Source of the DNA: Magnetospirillum sp.
GTDB taxonomy: Bacteria; Pseudomonadota; Alphaproteobacteria; Rhodospirillales; Magnetospirillaceae
Length of the DNA: 64,000 nucleotides
Direction: 5' to 3'
Assembly: GCA_024707145.1 (NCBI GenBank)
Contig: JANQAI010000001.1
Span: 126,501-190,500, forward strand
The notes beneath the pieces were generated by a model, which saw only the letters and a program-made list of their open reading frames with translations, searched no databases and was not told the origin of the DNA. Below are positions 44,336-52,918 of the stretch, in pieces (position 1 is the stretch's first letter; every line of letters begins with the position of its first letter). The translations under genes and the position numbers were made by a program.

Positions 44336-45614
44336 GTGGACGGACACGGCGAGCCGAAGCGGCTGCTGCGGCTGATTTCGCACTACAAGGGGGCGGTCGA
44401 GCCTGGTGTTCATGCTCGCGCCCCTGGCGCTGGTGGCCTATGTCCAGCATTACCAGACGCCGTCCCTGGTCTTTCGCCATCACCTGTTCCACGAAGCCGC
44501 CACCGGCATCTCCCTTGTCCTGTCGCTGTTTGCCGCCTGGGTCGCCTTTCGCTGCTACCGCGCCAGCGGCGAACCCACCCTGCGCTATATCGCCCTGGCC
44601 TTCCTGGGATTCGCCCTGGTCTATGCTCCCCATGGGCTGCTGACCCGGCTGGGCGAGCACCATCCCTGGCTGTTCCTGCTGTACGGGGCAGCGTCCCGCG
44701 TGGTGGTGGGCGCCTTCCTGCTGGAGGCGCTGCTACGCCATGGCGAGGCTCCCCATCCGGTGGCGGGCCGAACCTGCGTCCAGGGCTGGCTGTGCTGGGT
44801 GGCGGCGATACTGGTGGTGGACGGGGTGGTGGCCGTGGTGGCGGGCCTGCCGGTGGCGGGAGAGCCCAGGCTCCGCCTAAGCCTGGAGGCCCTGGCCTTG
44901 TTCCTGTGCCTGGCCGGCATCGCCACCATTCGCCTCCGCCGGCTGCGCTCCGGCGCCATCGGGGCGATCCAACTGGCCCTGGCCGCCTTCGCCGCCTCGT
45001 CGGCGGCGTTCATGCTGACTGCGGCGTGGACACATCAATGGTGGCTGGCTCATGCCCTCTTCGCCGCCGGCTTCCTCGTGCTCAGCCACGCCCTTGTTCG
45101 CGTCTACCTGACCACGCGTTCGTTCGCGACGCTCGGTTCCGAGGCGGAGATGGTGTCTTGCATGGAAGCGGCCGAGACCGCCGCCGTCGCGTCGCGGAGC
45201 GCCGAAATGCAGATCAGGCGGCTGTTCGAGGGCAGCCCGATGGGCATCCTGGTGAGCGAGCCGTCGGGGCGCATCCTGTTCTGCAACCAGCGCCACGCCG
45301 ACATTTTGGGCATAAGCGCTGTCGAAGCGCTGGGGCGCAATGCCCGCGACTTTCATCTGGAACCCGAACGGCGCGACCGGGCGGTGGCCGAAGCCCTGGC
45401 CACGGGCCGGCCGGTCTCGGCCGAAATTCCCCGGCTTTCCGGCAAGGACGGGCTGCGCTGGTACAGGGTGACCTGGGCTCACCAGATATTTGCCGGCCGC
45501 CATGCCCTGGTGGCCTGGACGCTGGACGTCACCGACCGCCACGCCGCCGACGAGGCAGCGGCCCAGGCCCGGCAGGCGGCGCCTATTCCGCAGCCAGGGG
45601 AAGCGATGGCGTGA
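44336..45614 (+). CDS. Seven-helix membrane protein with C-terminal PAS domain, single-base insertion
   Basis: About 425 residues after frame correction. The short first frame (VDGHGEPKRLLRLISHYKGAVE, GTG start 44336) joins the second at LVFMLAPLALVAYVQHY once GAGCCTGG at 44400-44406 is read as GAGCTGG. The N-terminal half has about seven transmembrane helices resembling a membrane-bound sensor (MASE-like). Residues from about 300 form a PAS domain (IRRLFEGSPMGILVSEPSGRILFCNQRHADILG). No kinase, GGDEF or other output domain follows, and the gene ends in convergent overlap with the esterase gene. Confidence 0.72.
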
Positions 45615-46554
45615 GGGCACGGCGCAATGCCGTCGCCGCTTCGCCGATGGCGGTGCTGGCGGGCGGCAGATGGGCGCTCATCTGCATGAAGGAATGGGGC
45701 ACGCCGGGATAGACCGACAGCGTGTTGGCGACGCCGGCGCGGCTCAGCTTGTCGGCCAGGGCCAGGCTGTCGTCCAGCAGGCAGTCCAGGCCGGCGCCGA
45801 TGACGAATTGGGGCGGCAGGCCGCTCAGGTCGGCCAGCAGGGGCGCCGCCAGCGGGTTGTCCCGCTGGGCGCGGTCGGCCACGTATTGCGACCAGAACCA
45901 GTCCACCCGCGCGGTGGTCAGGCCGAAGCGGCCGCCGCCGAAGGCCCGGTGCGAGGCGGTGGCCAAGTCGGCCGAGAACATGCCGTAGAACAGCAGGCCC
46001 AGGGAGGGCAGGGGTACCCCCTGGTCGCGCAGGGCCAGCATGGCCGCCAGCGCCAGATTGGCGCCGGCCGAATCGCCGCCCACCGCCATGCGGGCGGGGT
46101 CCAATCCGCGCTCGCGGCCCGATCGCCGGACCCAGGCGATGGCGGCCAGGGCTTCGTCCAGTTGGCCGGGAAAGCGCAGTTCAGGCGCCAATGTATAGCC
46201 CAGCCCCACCACCGCCGCGCCCGAGCGCGAGGCCAGCAGGCGCATCAGCCGCTCGTGGGTGTCGATGCTGTTCAGTACGAAGCCGCCGCCGTGGAAGTAC
46301 AGCAGCACACCCAGGTCGTCACGGCGCTGGTCGGGATAATGGATGCGCAGCCGGGCAGTACCGCCATGGGGTGAGGGCAGCTCGACCTCCTCCGTACCGC
46401 CGATCTCGGGCAGGGGCTGGTTCCACAGCATCTGATAGGCATGCGCGTTGGCGCGGGCCTCGGCCAGCGGCTGGGTCAGCGGGTCTGCCGGCGCAAGGCC
46501 CGCCGCCCGGGCGACGCGGGCGATGGTGTCGAGATGGGGGTGGGGGGCGGACAT
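45583..46554 (-). CDS. Alpha/beta hydrolase, hormone-sensitive-lipase family
   Basis: 323 residues. HGGG at 88-91 forms the oxyanion hole, the nucleophile is S162 in GDSAG, and the remaining triad is in GLDCLLDDS and VPHSFM. This is the type IV esterase/lipase (HSL) layout for short acyl esters. It is not a DmpD-type C-C bond hydrolase, which has a different nucleophile motif and length. Its last 32 bp overlap the preceding convergent gene. Cytoplasmic, no signal peptide. Confidence 0.88.
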   Translation of the reverse strand: MSAPHPHLDTIARVARAAGLAPADPLTQPLAEARANAHAYQMLWNQPLPEIGGTEEVELPSPHGGTARLRIHYPDQRRDDLGVLLYFHGGGFVLNSIDTHERLMRLLASRSGAAVVGLGYTLAPELRFPGQLDEALAAIAWVRRSGRERGLDPARMAVGGDSAGANLALAAMLALRDQGVPLPSLGLLFYGMFSADLATASHRAFGGGRFGLTTARVDWFWSQYVADRAQRDNPLAAPLLADLSGLPPQFVIGAGLDCLLDDSLALADKLSRAGVANTLSVYPGVPHSFMQMSAHLPPASTAIGEAATALRRALTPSLPLAAE

Positions 46555-47029
46555 GGCGGCTTCTCCTGCGCTTGCCCTTGTAGACTAATTTACACAAAAC
46601 ACTGCGTCAACTTATTTTATAAATCTACAAGATCAGTATACTAAACGAATGTACCCTCCCCGCGCAACCCGATGCGCGCCGCGGTTTAGAGCGCTTCTTG
46701 GGTGTGGACGCCGCCGTTCCAAGTATTTGATTTTTCGTCCGGGGAAAGGCATTCTCTCGCGGGGATGCAAGGATTTCGCCGCGCCGCTGACTGGCGCTTC
46801 AACAGAGGTGCAGCGATCTCGCGTCGATTTTGACACCGGTTTCAGGAACTTGCTGCGGCGCAGCGCGAGATTTCCTCCGGTTCTTCGGCGGTGGCCGGGC
46901 AGTTGATGCTTGGTTACTGCCGCTGTTTTGGGGGCACGGCATCAGCGGAGCGTGGGTCGCCTTCGCGGATGTTTCCAAGGTCGCGGCCCAGGCAATGGCG
47001 CATGCGTGCGCAAGGAGACGGGGCTGCCC
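46555..47029. other. Intergenic region, AT-rich at its left end
   Basis: 475 bp between divergent genes. The first 100 bp are AT-rich for this genome and should hold the promoters of the esterase gene (minus) and the coiled-coil gene (plus). The rest is GC-rich. Several short open frames overlap here, but none has a ribosome-binding site or recognisable sequence, so no gene is called. Confidence 0.5.
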
Positions 47030-49928
47030 ATGGGTGACACGACGATTGTGCGCGGCGAGGCCGACGAGCTGGTGCTGGAAGCGGCCAGCGAGGCGGAAGC
47101 CGCGAAGCCGGTCAAGGCGCCGCCCGTGCCGCCGCGCCTGGTGCCCGAATTGCCGTCCCCGGTGCCGCCCAAGCCCAAATCCGGCCTGGCCACCGCCGTC
47201 AATCTCGGCGCGCTCGCCCTCACCATCGGCTGGCTCGGCTTCTGCGCCTCCTACGTCACCACCAGCATCGGCTGGGAAAACGTCATGGTGCTGCAGCCGC
47301 AGGAACTGGGTGGCATCGCCGGCGCCGCACTGGTGCCCGCCGCCTTCCTGTGGCTGGTGGTGGCCTGGTTCGACCGCGGCCGCGCCGTGCGGGCGGTGGG
47401 CGAACAACTGTCGCAGCAGCTGGCGCGCCTGACCTATCCGGCGGAGGGGGCCGAATCCCGCGTCAAGGCGGTGTCCGACGCGCTGCGCTCCCAGGCGCGC
47501 GAACTGTCCGAGGCTTCGGGCCAGGCCCTGGCCGAGGCCGAGGCGGTGCGCAAGGTCATGGCCGAGCAGGTGGACTCCATGTCCTCGCTGGTCGGCCGCA
47601 TCAACGGCGAGGCCCGCTCGGCCCTGGACGCCCTGCGCGGCGAAGTGGACCGGCTGACCCAGGCCGCCGATTCGGCCACGGCGCGGGCGCGCGAGGTGGA
47701 GCACCTGCTGCGCCTGCAGACCCAGGAAATGTCGCTGGTGACCGAGAACGCCGCCACCAAGGTGCGCGAGTTCGGCGAGGTCATGCAGAAGCAGGTGGCC
47801 GCCATCGACGAGACCTCCACCGGCGCCGCCCAGCGCGCCGAAACCCTGTCGGCGCAGATCCGCAGGCACGCCGAGGGCCTGGACCAGGTCTCCCCGCGCC
47901 GCCGTCGAGCGCGCCGAGCAGGTGGGCACGGTGTTCACCGCCCAGGCCGCCCGCCTGCAGGATGCCGCCGACCGCGCCGGCAACCGCGCCGAGGAAGTGG
48001 CCAATACCCTGTCGGGCCGGGTGGAAGCGCTGGATACCCTGTTCGTGCGCCAGAACGCCGACCTGGACGCCTCGGCCGACCGTCTGGCCGAGCAGACCGG
48101 CCGCATCGCCGCCTCGCTGCAGACCCAGGCCACCAGCCTGGACCAGACTACCGACCGCGTGCTGTCGCGCATCAAGATCGTCGAGGAAGCCCTGTCGGTG
48201 CAGTCGCGCGAGCTGTCCTCGGCCTCCGACCAGGCCATGACCCGCTTCCGCGAGATGGAGGACGTGCTGGGCCGGCACGCCGACCACCTCAGGTCCACCG
48301 CCGACGATGCCAGCGCTCAGTTGGGGCAGGTGGGCGACGTGTTCAGCCAGCGCCGCACCGATGTGGATGCTGCGGTGGAACGGGCCGTGGCCCAGGTGCG
48401 CGAGGTGGGCGACGCCTTCCAGGGCCAGACCCGCGCCCTGTCGGCGGCCTCCGACCAGATGCAGTCCCGCGCCCGCGAGGTGTCGGAAACCCTGCGCCTC
48501 TACATCGAGGATCTGGGCAAGGGCGCCGAGAAGTCGGCCGGCCAGGCCGAGGCCATCCGTCAGACCCTGCGCAAGCAGGCCGACGAACTGGCCGACGCCG
48601 CCAACGTGGTGTCGACCCAGTCCCGCCTGTCGGAAGCCTCGCTGAACCAGCAGTCGCGCCACCTGATCAGCACCGCCGACCAGGTCATGGCCAAGGTCAA
48701 GACCATTGCCGACACCCTGCGCCAGAACACCAACGACCTGATCGCCATGTCGTCGCGCGTCGGCGTGGAACTGGAGGCCGTGGGCGAGGGCCTGCGCCAG
48801 CGCACCACCGAGGTGGGCGTCGCCGCCACCAAGGCGACCGCCGAGACCACCGGCGTGGCCGATATGATGGAGCGTACCACCGACCAGCTGGCCCTGGCCT
48901 CGGAACAGGCCACCGGTCGCATGAAGGCGGTGTCGGAGGTGTTGCGGCGCCAGACCGAGCAGGTGGTGGCTGCCGCCGACCAGGCCCAGGCCAGCGTCGG
49001 CGCCACCGGCGAGACGCTGGGCGACCAGGCGGCCTCGCTGGCCCGCGTGGCCGACGATTCGTCGGAAATGCTCAAGGCATTCGGCCAAGCCATCGGCACC
49101 CACGCGGTGGCGGTGGGCGAGGCGGCCCAGCGGGTGTTCCACAACTCGCAGACCGCCGGCGACGCGCTCCGCCAGATCAGCCGTGACTTCGAGGAAACCT
49201 CCAACAAGACGGCCGCCCAGGTCACCGCCGCCGGCGACATGCTGCGCGCCGGCATCCGCGACCTTACCCAGGCGTCCGAGCGCATTACCGCCAGCGTGCG
49301 CAATGCCGGCGACGGCCTGCGCCGCCAGGCTCAGGAACTGCAGGAATCCACCGAACGGACCGGCGCCAAGCTGGAAAGCTCGTTCGAGATGATCCGGCAG
49401 AAATCCAACGACCTGGGCATCACCGGCGACCGTCTGGCCCAGCAGGCGGAGAGCATGGCCGCCACCTTCTCGCGCCAGGCCGCCGATCTGGTCAGCGCCT
49501 CCAAGCTGGCCGAAGTGCGGGCCGAGCAGTTGGAGGAGCGTCGCGCCGCCACCTCGGTGGAGCACTTCCTGCAGAACGCCGCCTTCATCGTCGAGAAGCT
49601 GCAATCGCTGTCGGTGGATATCGGCCGCATTTTCTCGGCCAATATCGACGAGAAGGCGTGGAAGGAATTCCATGCCGGCGACCAGAGTGTGTTCGTCCGC
49701 AAGATCCTCAAGAATCTGGACAAGCACCAGATTGCCGCCATGAAGAACAAGTTCGAGGACGACGGCGAGTTCCGCGAATACGTCACCCGCTACCTGTCCG
49801 AGTTCGAGGCCCTGCTCAATCAGGCTCGCCAGTCGGATTACGCCGACGTGCTCACCGGCACCTTCACCTCTTCCGAAGTGGGCAAGCTCTACCTCGTGCT
49901 GGCCCGGGCCCTTGGCCGTCTGGAATAG
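47030..49928 (+). CDS. Very long coiled-coil membrane protein, single-base insertion
   Basis: About 965 residues. An acidic/Pro-rich N-terminus (APPVPPRLVPELPSPVPPK) is followed by two transmembrane helices (VNLGALALTIGWLGFCAS, LGGIAGAALVPAAFLWLVVAW). Then come some 700 residues of Ala/Gln-rich helical repeats of the type DQ-x-x-SRAREVSETL, resembling apolipoprotein- or MCP-like coiled coils. A conserved globular end follows (VDIGRIFSANIDEKAWKEFHAGD to the C-terminus). One extra C in the run at 47892-47895 breaks the frame. No methylation hairpin, so it is not a chemoreceptor. A structural or envelope role is plausible; function unknown. Confidence 0.75.
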
Positions 49929-49951
49929 TCCTTCCCCCTTTTGAGGCATTG

Positions 49952-49978
49952 AAGGGCGCCCTCGCGGCGCCCTTTTTT
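49952..49978 (+). terminator. Rho-independent terminator after the coiled-coil gene
   Basis: AAGGGCGCC-CTCGC-GGCGCCCTT, a 9-bp stem, runs into six T (49973-49978), 23 bp past the stop codon. Confidence 0.9.
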
Positions 49979-50166
49979 GTGGGGCGCACGCAACCGGGCC
50001 GCACCGGCTCGTCGCACGCCAAGCAGGGCCGCATGTAGACGGGACACGAACCGACAGATCAGCCCCGACCCTCCCCACCACTGTGAATATTTCGCGAACG
50101 CACAAATTCGTGTTGCGCTGCACAACGGGCGGTCATACCATTCACCATGGCAGGACACGGAGGCCT

Positions 50167-50733
50167 ATGATGCTGATCCGCAAGCTGCACCTGCACGAAC
50201 GACCATTGTTCGTCGAGCACCTCAGGCGTTTGCCGCCCAATGACCGGCAATTCCGTTTCGCCCACGCCCACGTCACCGATGAGGCCATCGCCCGTTATGT
50301 CGGCCGCATCGACCACGACGACCTCATCCTCGGCTGTCTGGCCGAGGACCGGCTGGTGGGCGGCGCCCACGTGGCCTTCACCGGCGAGGTTGCCGAGGTG
50401 GGGCTGTCGGTGGACCCCGACCATCGCGCTCAAGGCATCGGCGCCGAACTGTTCCGCCGGGCCAGCCACTGGGCGCGCAACCGCCGGGCCCAGAAGCTCT
50501 ACACCCTGTGCCAGACCGACAACCGCGCCATGCTGGCTCTTGCCGCCAAGCTGGGTATGGTGGTCCATCGCGAAAGCGGCACCGCCGAGGCGTTTCTTGC
50601 CCTCGATCCGCCTGATCTGCTGACCGTCTCCGACGAATTGTCGGTGGGCGTGCACAACGTGATCAACGAATGGACCGACTTGATGCGCACCTGCGGCGGC
50701 GTCCTGCTGGCGCCGCCCAGGAGCGGTCGCTGA
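50167..50733 (+). CDS. GNAT-family N-acetyltransferase
   Basis: About 188 residues. The acetyl-CoA site is visible as VGLSVDPDHRAQGIGAELFRRA (motif A, Q/R-x2-G-x-G/A type) after a beta-strand region. The N-terminal part, with RRLPPNDRQFRF, is typical of single-domain GNATs of unknown substrate. Two tandem ATGs at 50167 and 50170 follow GGAGGCCT; the second has the better spacing. It has a terminator before it and an independent promoter region. Confidence 0.82.
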   Translation: MMLIRKLHLHERPLFVEHLRRLPPNDRQFRFAHAHVTDEAIARYVGRIDHDDLILGCLAEDRLVGGAHVAFTGEVAEVGLSVDPDHRAQGIGAELFRRASHWARNRRAQKLYTLCQTDNRAMLALAAKLGMVVHRESGTAEAFLALDPPDLLTVSDELSVGVHNVINEWTDLMRTCGGVLLAPPRSGR

Positions 50734-50737
50734 CGGC

Positions 50738-51010
50738 CTAGCGCACCGCCGTCTGGCCGGCTTCCTCGCCCAGGCGGACCAGCCAAGTTTCCAACCCCGC
50801 CGACGACACTTGCACGGCGGCGGGGTCCTGGCCGTTCAGGTCGCTCCACCGGCGGGCTTCGTCGCGCCATTGCTGCAGGTCGCCGGCCATCTGCTCTTCT
50901 CCCCCGCTGCGGGCGGGCGGCGCCTCGTCGGGCGCCCACAGCCACACGCCGGCGGTCATGGCCAGGGCGGCAAGGGCGGCGGCGGTGCCGGTCCAATCGC
51001 GATCTTCCAT
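50738..51010 (-). CDS. Small membrane-anchored hypothetical protein
   Basis: 90 residues: a single N-terminal hydrophobic segment (AAALAALAMTAGVWLWA), then a charged region with helical heptads (MAGDLQQWRDEARRWSDL) and LETWLVRLGEEA. GGGAGGGG before ATG 51010. Probably a periplasm-facing anchored helix. No family recognised. Convergent with the acetyltransferase gene, 4 nt apart. Confidence 0.6.
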   Translation of the reverse strand: MEDRDWTGTAAALAALAMTAGVWLWAPDEAPPARSGGEEQMAGDLQQWRDEARRWSDLNGQDPAAVQVSSAGLETWLVRLGEEAGQTAVR

Positions 51011-51180
51011 GTTCCCCTCCCGGGTGCCGATAACCACTCGACCTTATCCTCTCGGTGAAGATGGGGACATTCGGCTTCCGACGTAAGAGGCGACACCCTG
51101 AAGGGGTAAGACCTTCGCAGGCCCATCCTTCGGCCTGCTGCGGTGGTTGGGTATGGGGTCGGACGAGGAGGGGCGCCCTG

Positions 51181-51250
51181 GAGCCGGATGCTCGCAGGTC
51201 GAAGCACCTTGCGCTTCGACCTGCGAGCTGAATTCGTCTCTTATCAATAA
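51181..51250 (-). repeat. Hairpin repeat, copy B
   Basis: Read on the minus strand it has the same left flank as copy A (TTATTGATAAGAGACGAATTCAG) and right flank CATCCGGCTC. In between is a perfect 15-bp stem (CTCGCAGGTCGAAGC) with a 7-nt loop. Arm sequences differ from copy A but stay complementary. It lies in the 296-bp gap between the divergent genes at 51010 and 51307. Confidence 0.8.
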
Positions 51251-51306
51251 GCTAGAGCGCGCTCTAGCGGGCAACCGCGCCGGTGCCATCTAGGAGGAAG
51301 CAACCC

Positions 51307-51765
51307 GTGGGATCAGCGGTGATGACCGACGACGGCAGATGTCACGCCTGGCGCACCTTCCTGGAAACCCTTCGCCCCGACGGCATGGACCGCATCGACG
51401 CGCTGGCCGCGCCCGACATCCACTACCACGATCCTTTCGTCGACGCGCGCGGCCGCGCCAGCGTCAAACGGGTGTTCTCCCGCGTCTTCGACGACATCGA
51501 GGACCCGCGCTACACCTTCACCCATTGCGCTTGCGACGGCGATACCTGTTTCCTGCGCTGGCATTTCACCTGCCGCCCCAAGAGCATCCGCCGCGGCCTG
51601 CCGTGGATCTGCGACGGCGTCACCGAAATTCGCCTGGATGCCGAAGGCCGCGTGCTCGCCCACTGGGAACACTGGGATTCCGGCGAGCAGGTCTACGAGA
51701 AGCTGCCGGTGCTGCGTGCCATCATCCGCACGGTGAAGAGGCGCATTTCCGGCTGGCCGGGCTAG
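51307..51765 (+). CDS. SnoaL-like / NTF2-fold protein
   Basis: About 152 residues. The sequence FLETLRPDGMDRIDALAAPDIHYHDPFVDARGRASVKRVFSRVF is the usual SnoaL-like cone-fold start, followed by beta strands ending GRVLAHWEHWDSGEQVYEKL. Related bacterial proteins are annotated only as nuclear-transport-factor-2 family. GTG 51307 is preferred because AGGAGG lies 9 nt upstream; ATG 51322 (MTDDGR) is an alternative. Possible enzyme or ligand binder; substrate unknown. Confidence 0.75.
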   Translation: MGSAVMTDDGRCHAWRTFLETLRPDGMDRIDALAAPDIHYHDPFVDARGRASVKRVFSRVFDDIEDPRYTFTHCACDGDTCFLRWHFTCRPKSIRRGLPWICDGVTEIRLDAEGRVLAHWEHWDSGEQVYEKLPVLRAIIRTVKRRISGWPG

Positions 51766-51778
51766 CCTGCGCTCCCAC

Positions 51779-52432
51779 TCACGCCAACCCGAGCGGAGCG
51801 GGAGGCAGGGGCGGCGCCTCCAGCCGGGGGCGCGGGCGGGTGAGAATGCGCCCGCCCGCCAGCATGAGGGCCGAGAACGGGCGGCGAAACAGCGGCTGGA
51901 AGTGGGCGCTCAGTACGTTGATGCCATCGGTGCGGCCGCCGAAGGCCGGGATCACCAGCCGGCGGCCATCCAGCACGAAGCAAGGCCAAGTGGTACCGTC
52001 GGCCATGGCCACCGGCCAGCCCTGCGCCGAGACCTCGCCCACCACGCCGGCGCCGGTCAGCGCCGCATGGCGGAAGGTCAGGCCGCCGGCCTTCAACTCG
52101 GTGCCGGCCGTGCCCGGCAGGTCCGGCGGCAAATCCGTCGCCAGCCAGTGCCAGGCATGGGCCTTGGCCAGCCGCGCCAGTTCGTCTGCCTCGCGCTTGG
52201 CCAGCCTGCCCTCGGCCAGCAGGCGCGGCAGCGAACCGCCCAGCCAGGCCACCAAAGCCGGGCGGCGCTGGCGCAGCACGGCGCCCAGGCGCTTCAGCGC
52301 CTCGGCGGCCAGTCGCGGCGCCTGGCGGGCGGCGGGATCGCCGATGGGGTCGGACACCGCCACCAGCCGTTCCTTGGGGAAGATCAGGGCGCCCGACAGG
52401 TCGGGCAACAGGTGCACCCCGTTCAGCAGCAT
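51779..52432 (-). CDS. PdeM-like metallophosphoesterase-fold protein lacking metal ligands
   Basis: 217 residues. The layout follows the PdeM (ligase-associated DNA repair phosphoesterase) family: DLSGALIFPKERLVAVSD at the start, ALKRLGAVLRQRRPALVAWLGGS in the middle and RRLVIPAFGGRTDGINVLS near the end, matching PdeM's PAFGxYTGGLNV. But the metal-binding DxH of the family is replaced by DPIGD, and the GD-x-HD loop by WLGGSLPRL. It is therefore probably catalytically dead or repurposed. It is 4 nt from the HIT gene on the same strand. Family call is from pattern memory. Confidence 0.55.
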   Translation of the reverse strand: MLLNGVHLLPDLSGALIFPKERLVAVSDPIGDPAARQAPRLAAEALKRLGAVLRQRRPALVAWLGGSLPRLLAEGRLAKREADELARLAKAHAWHWLATDLPPDLPGTAGTELKAGGLTFRHAALTGAGVVGEVSAQGWPVAMADGTTWPCFVLDGRRLVIPAFGGRTDGINVLSAHFQPLFRRPFSALMLAGGRILTRPRPRLEAPPLPPAPLGLA

Positions 52433-52436
52433 GGCG

Positions 52437-52838
52437 TCAGGCGAACACGGTCTTGAGCCGGGCCACCGTCTCGGCCAGCGCGTCGGGTTCGTAGGGGCGG
52501 GTGGGCACCACGCCCCAGATGGGCCTGGGCCAGGCCGGGTCGCCGGTGAAGCGGGCGACCACGTGGACGTGCAACTGCGGCACCACGTTGCCCAGGGCGG
52601 CCACGTTCATCTTGTGGGCCTTGGCGTGGTTCTGCAGCCGATGGGCGGCATCGGCGATTTCCTCCATCAGGACTTGGCGGTCGCCCTGGTCCAGCTCGTG
52701 GATTTCGGAAACCCCGTGGCGGCGCGGCACCAACACCACCCAGGGATAGTTGGAATCGTTGAGCAGAAGCACGCGGCACAGCGGCCAATCGGCCAGAAAA
52801 ACGCAGTCGGCATCCAGTCTTTCATGCAAAACGAACAT
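52437..52838 (-). CDS. HIT-family protein
   Basis: 133 residues. The histidine-triad region reads VVPQLHVHVVARF with the HVHVV core, and the upstream VLLLNDSNYPWVVLVPRRHG is the nucleotide-binding strand region. HIT proteins hydrolyse nucleoside phosphoramidates or dinucleotide polyphosphates. This Trp-containing subtype (DPAWPRPIWG) is common in proteobacteria. ATG 52838 (MFVLHERLDADC) matches family starts. It forms a likely operon with the PdeM-like gene. Confidence 0.85.
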   Translation of the reverse strand: MFVLHERLDADCVFLADWPLCRVLLLNDSNYPWVVLVPRRHGVSEIHELDQGDRQVLMEEIADAAHRLQNHAKAHKMNVAALGNVVPQLHVHVVARFTGDPAWPRPIWGVVPTRPYEPDALAETVARLKTVFA

Positions 52839-52918
52839 CCGTTCCGACCCTCCTCGATTGCCCTGGCCGCGCTTTCGCGCTATGACCAAAGTCAAATTTT
52901 TATGCACCGAGTCGATCC

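Noticed and set aside
45583..46554. Candidate for the missing 2-hydroxymuconic semialdehyde hydrolase
   Set aside because: HGGG and GDSAG motifs and length mark it as an HSL-type esterase, and it is far from the phenol island.
46555..47029. Possible small genes or a broken phasin-like gene before the coiled-coil protein
   Set aside because: Short frames such as 46633-46836 and 46649-46906 have no ribosome-binding site; a helical QELAAAQREISS-like stretch in one frame is too short to support a family.
46799..50123. Two very long minus-strand frames antisense to the coiled-coil gene
   Set aside because: Composition is the mirror of the GC-rich Ala/Gln codons on the plus strand, with no motif or ribosome-binding site; the plus-strand frame has membrane helices and a conserved end.
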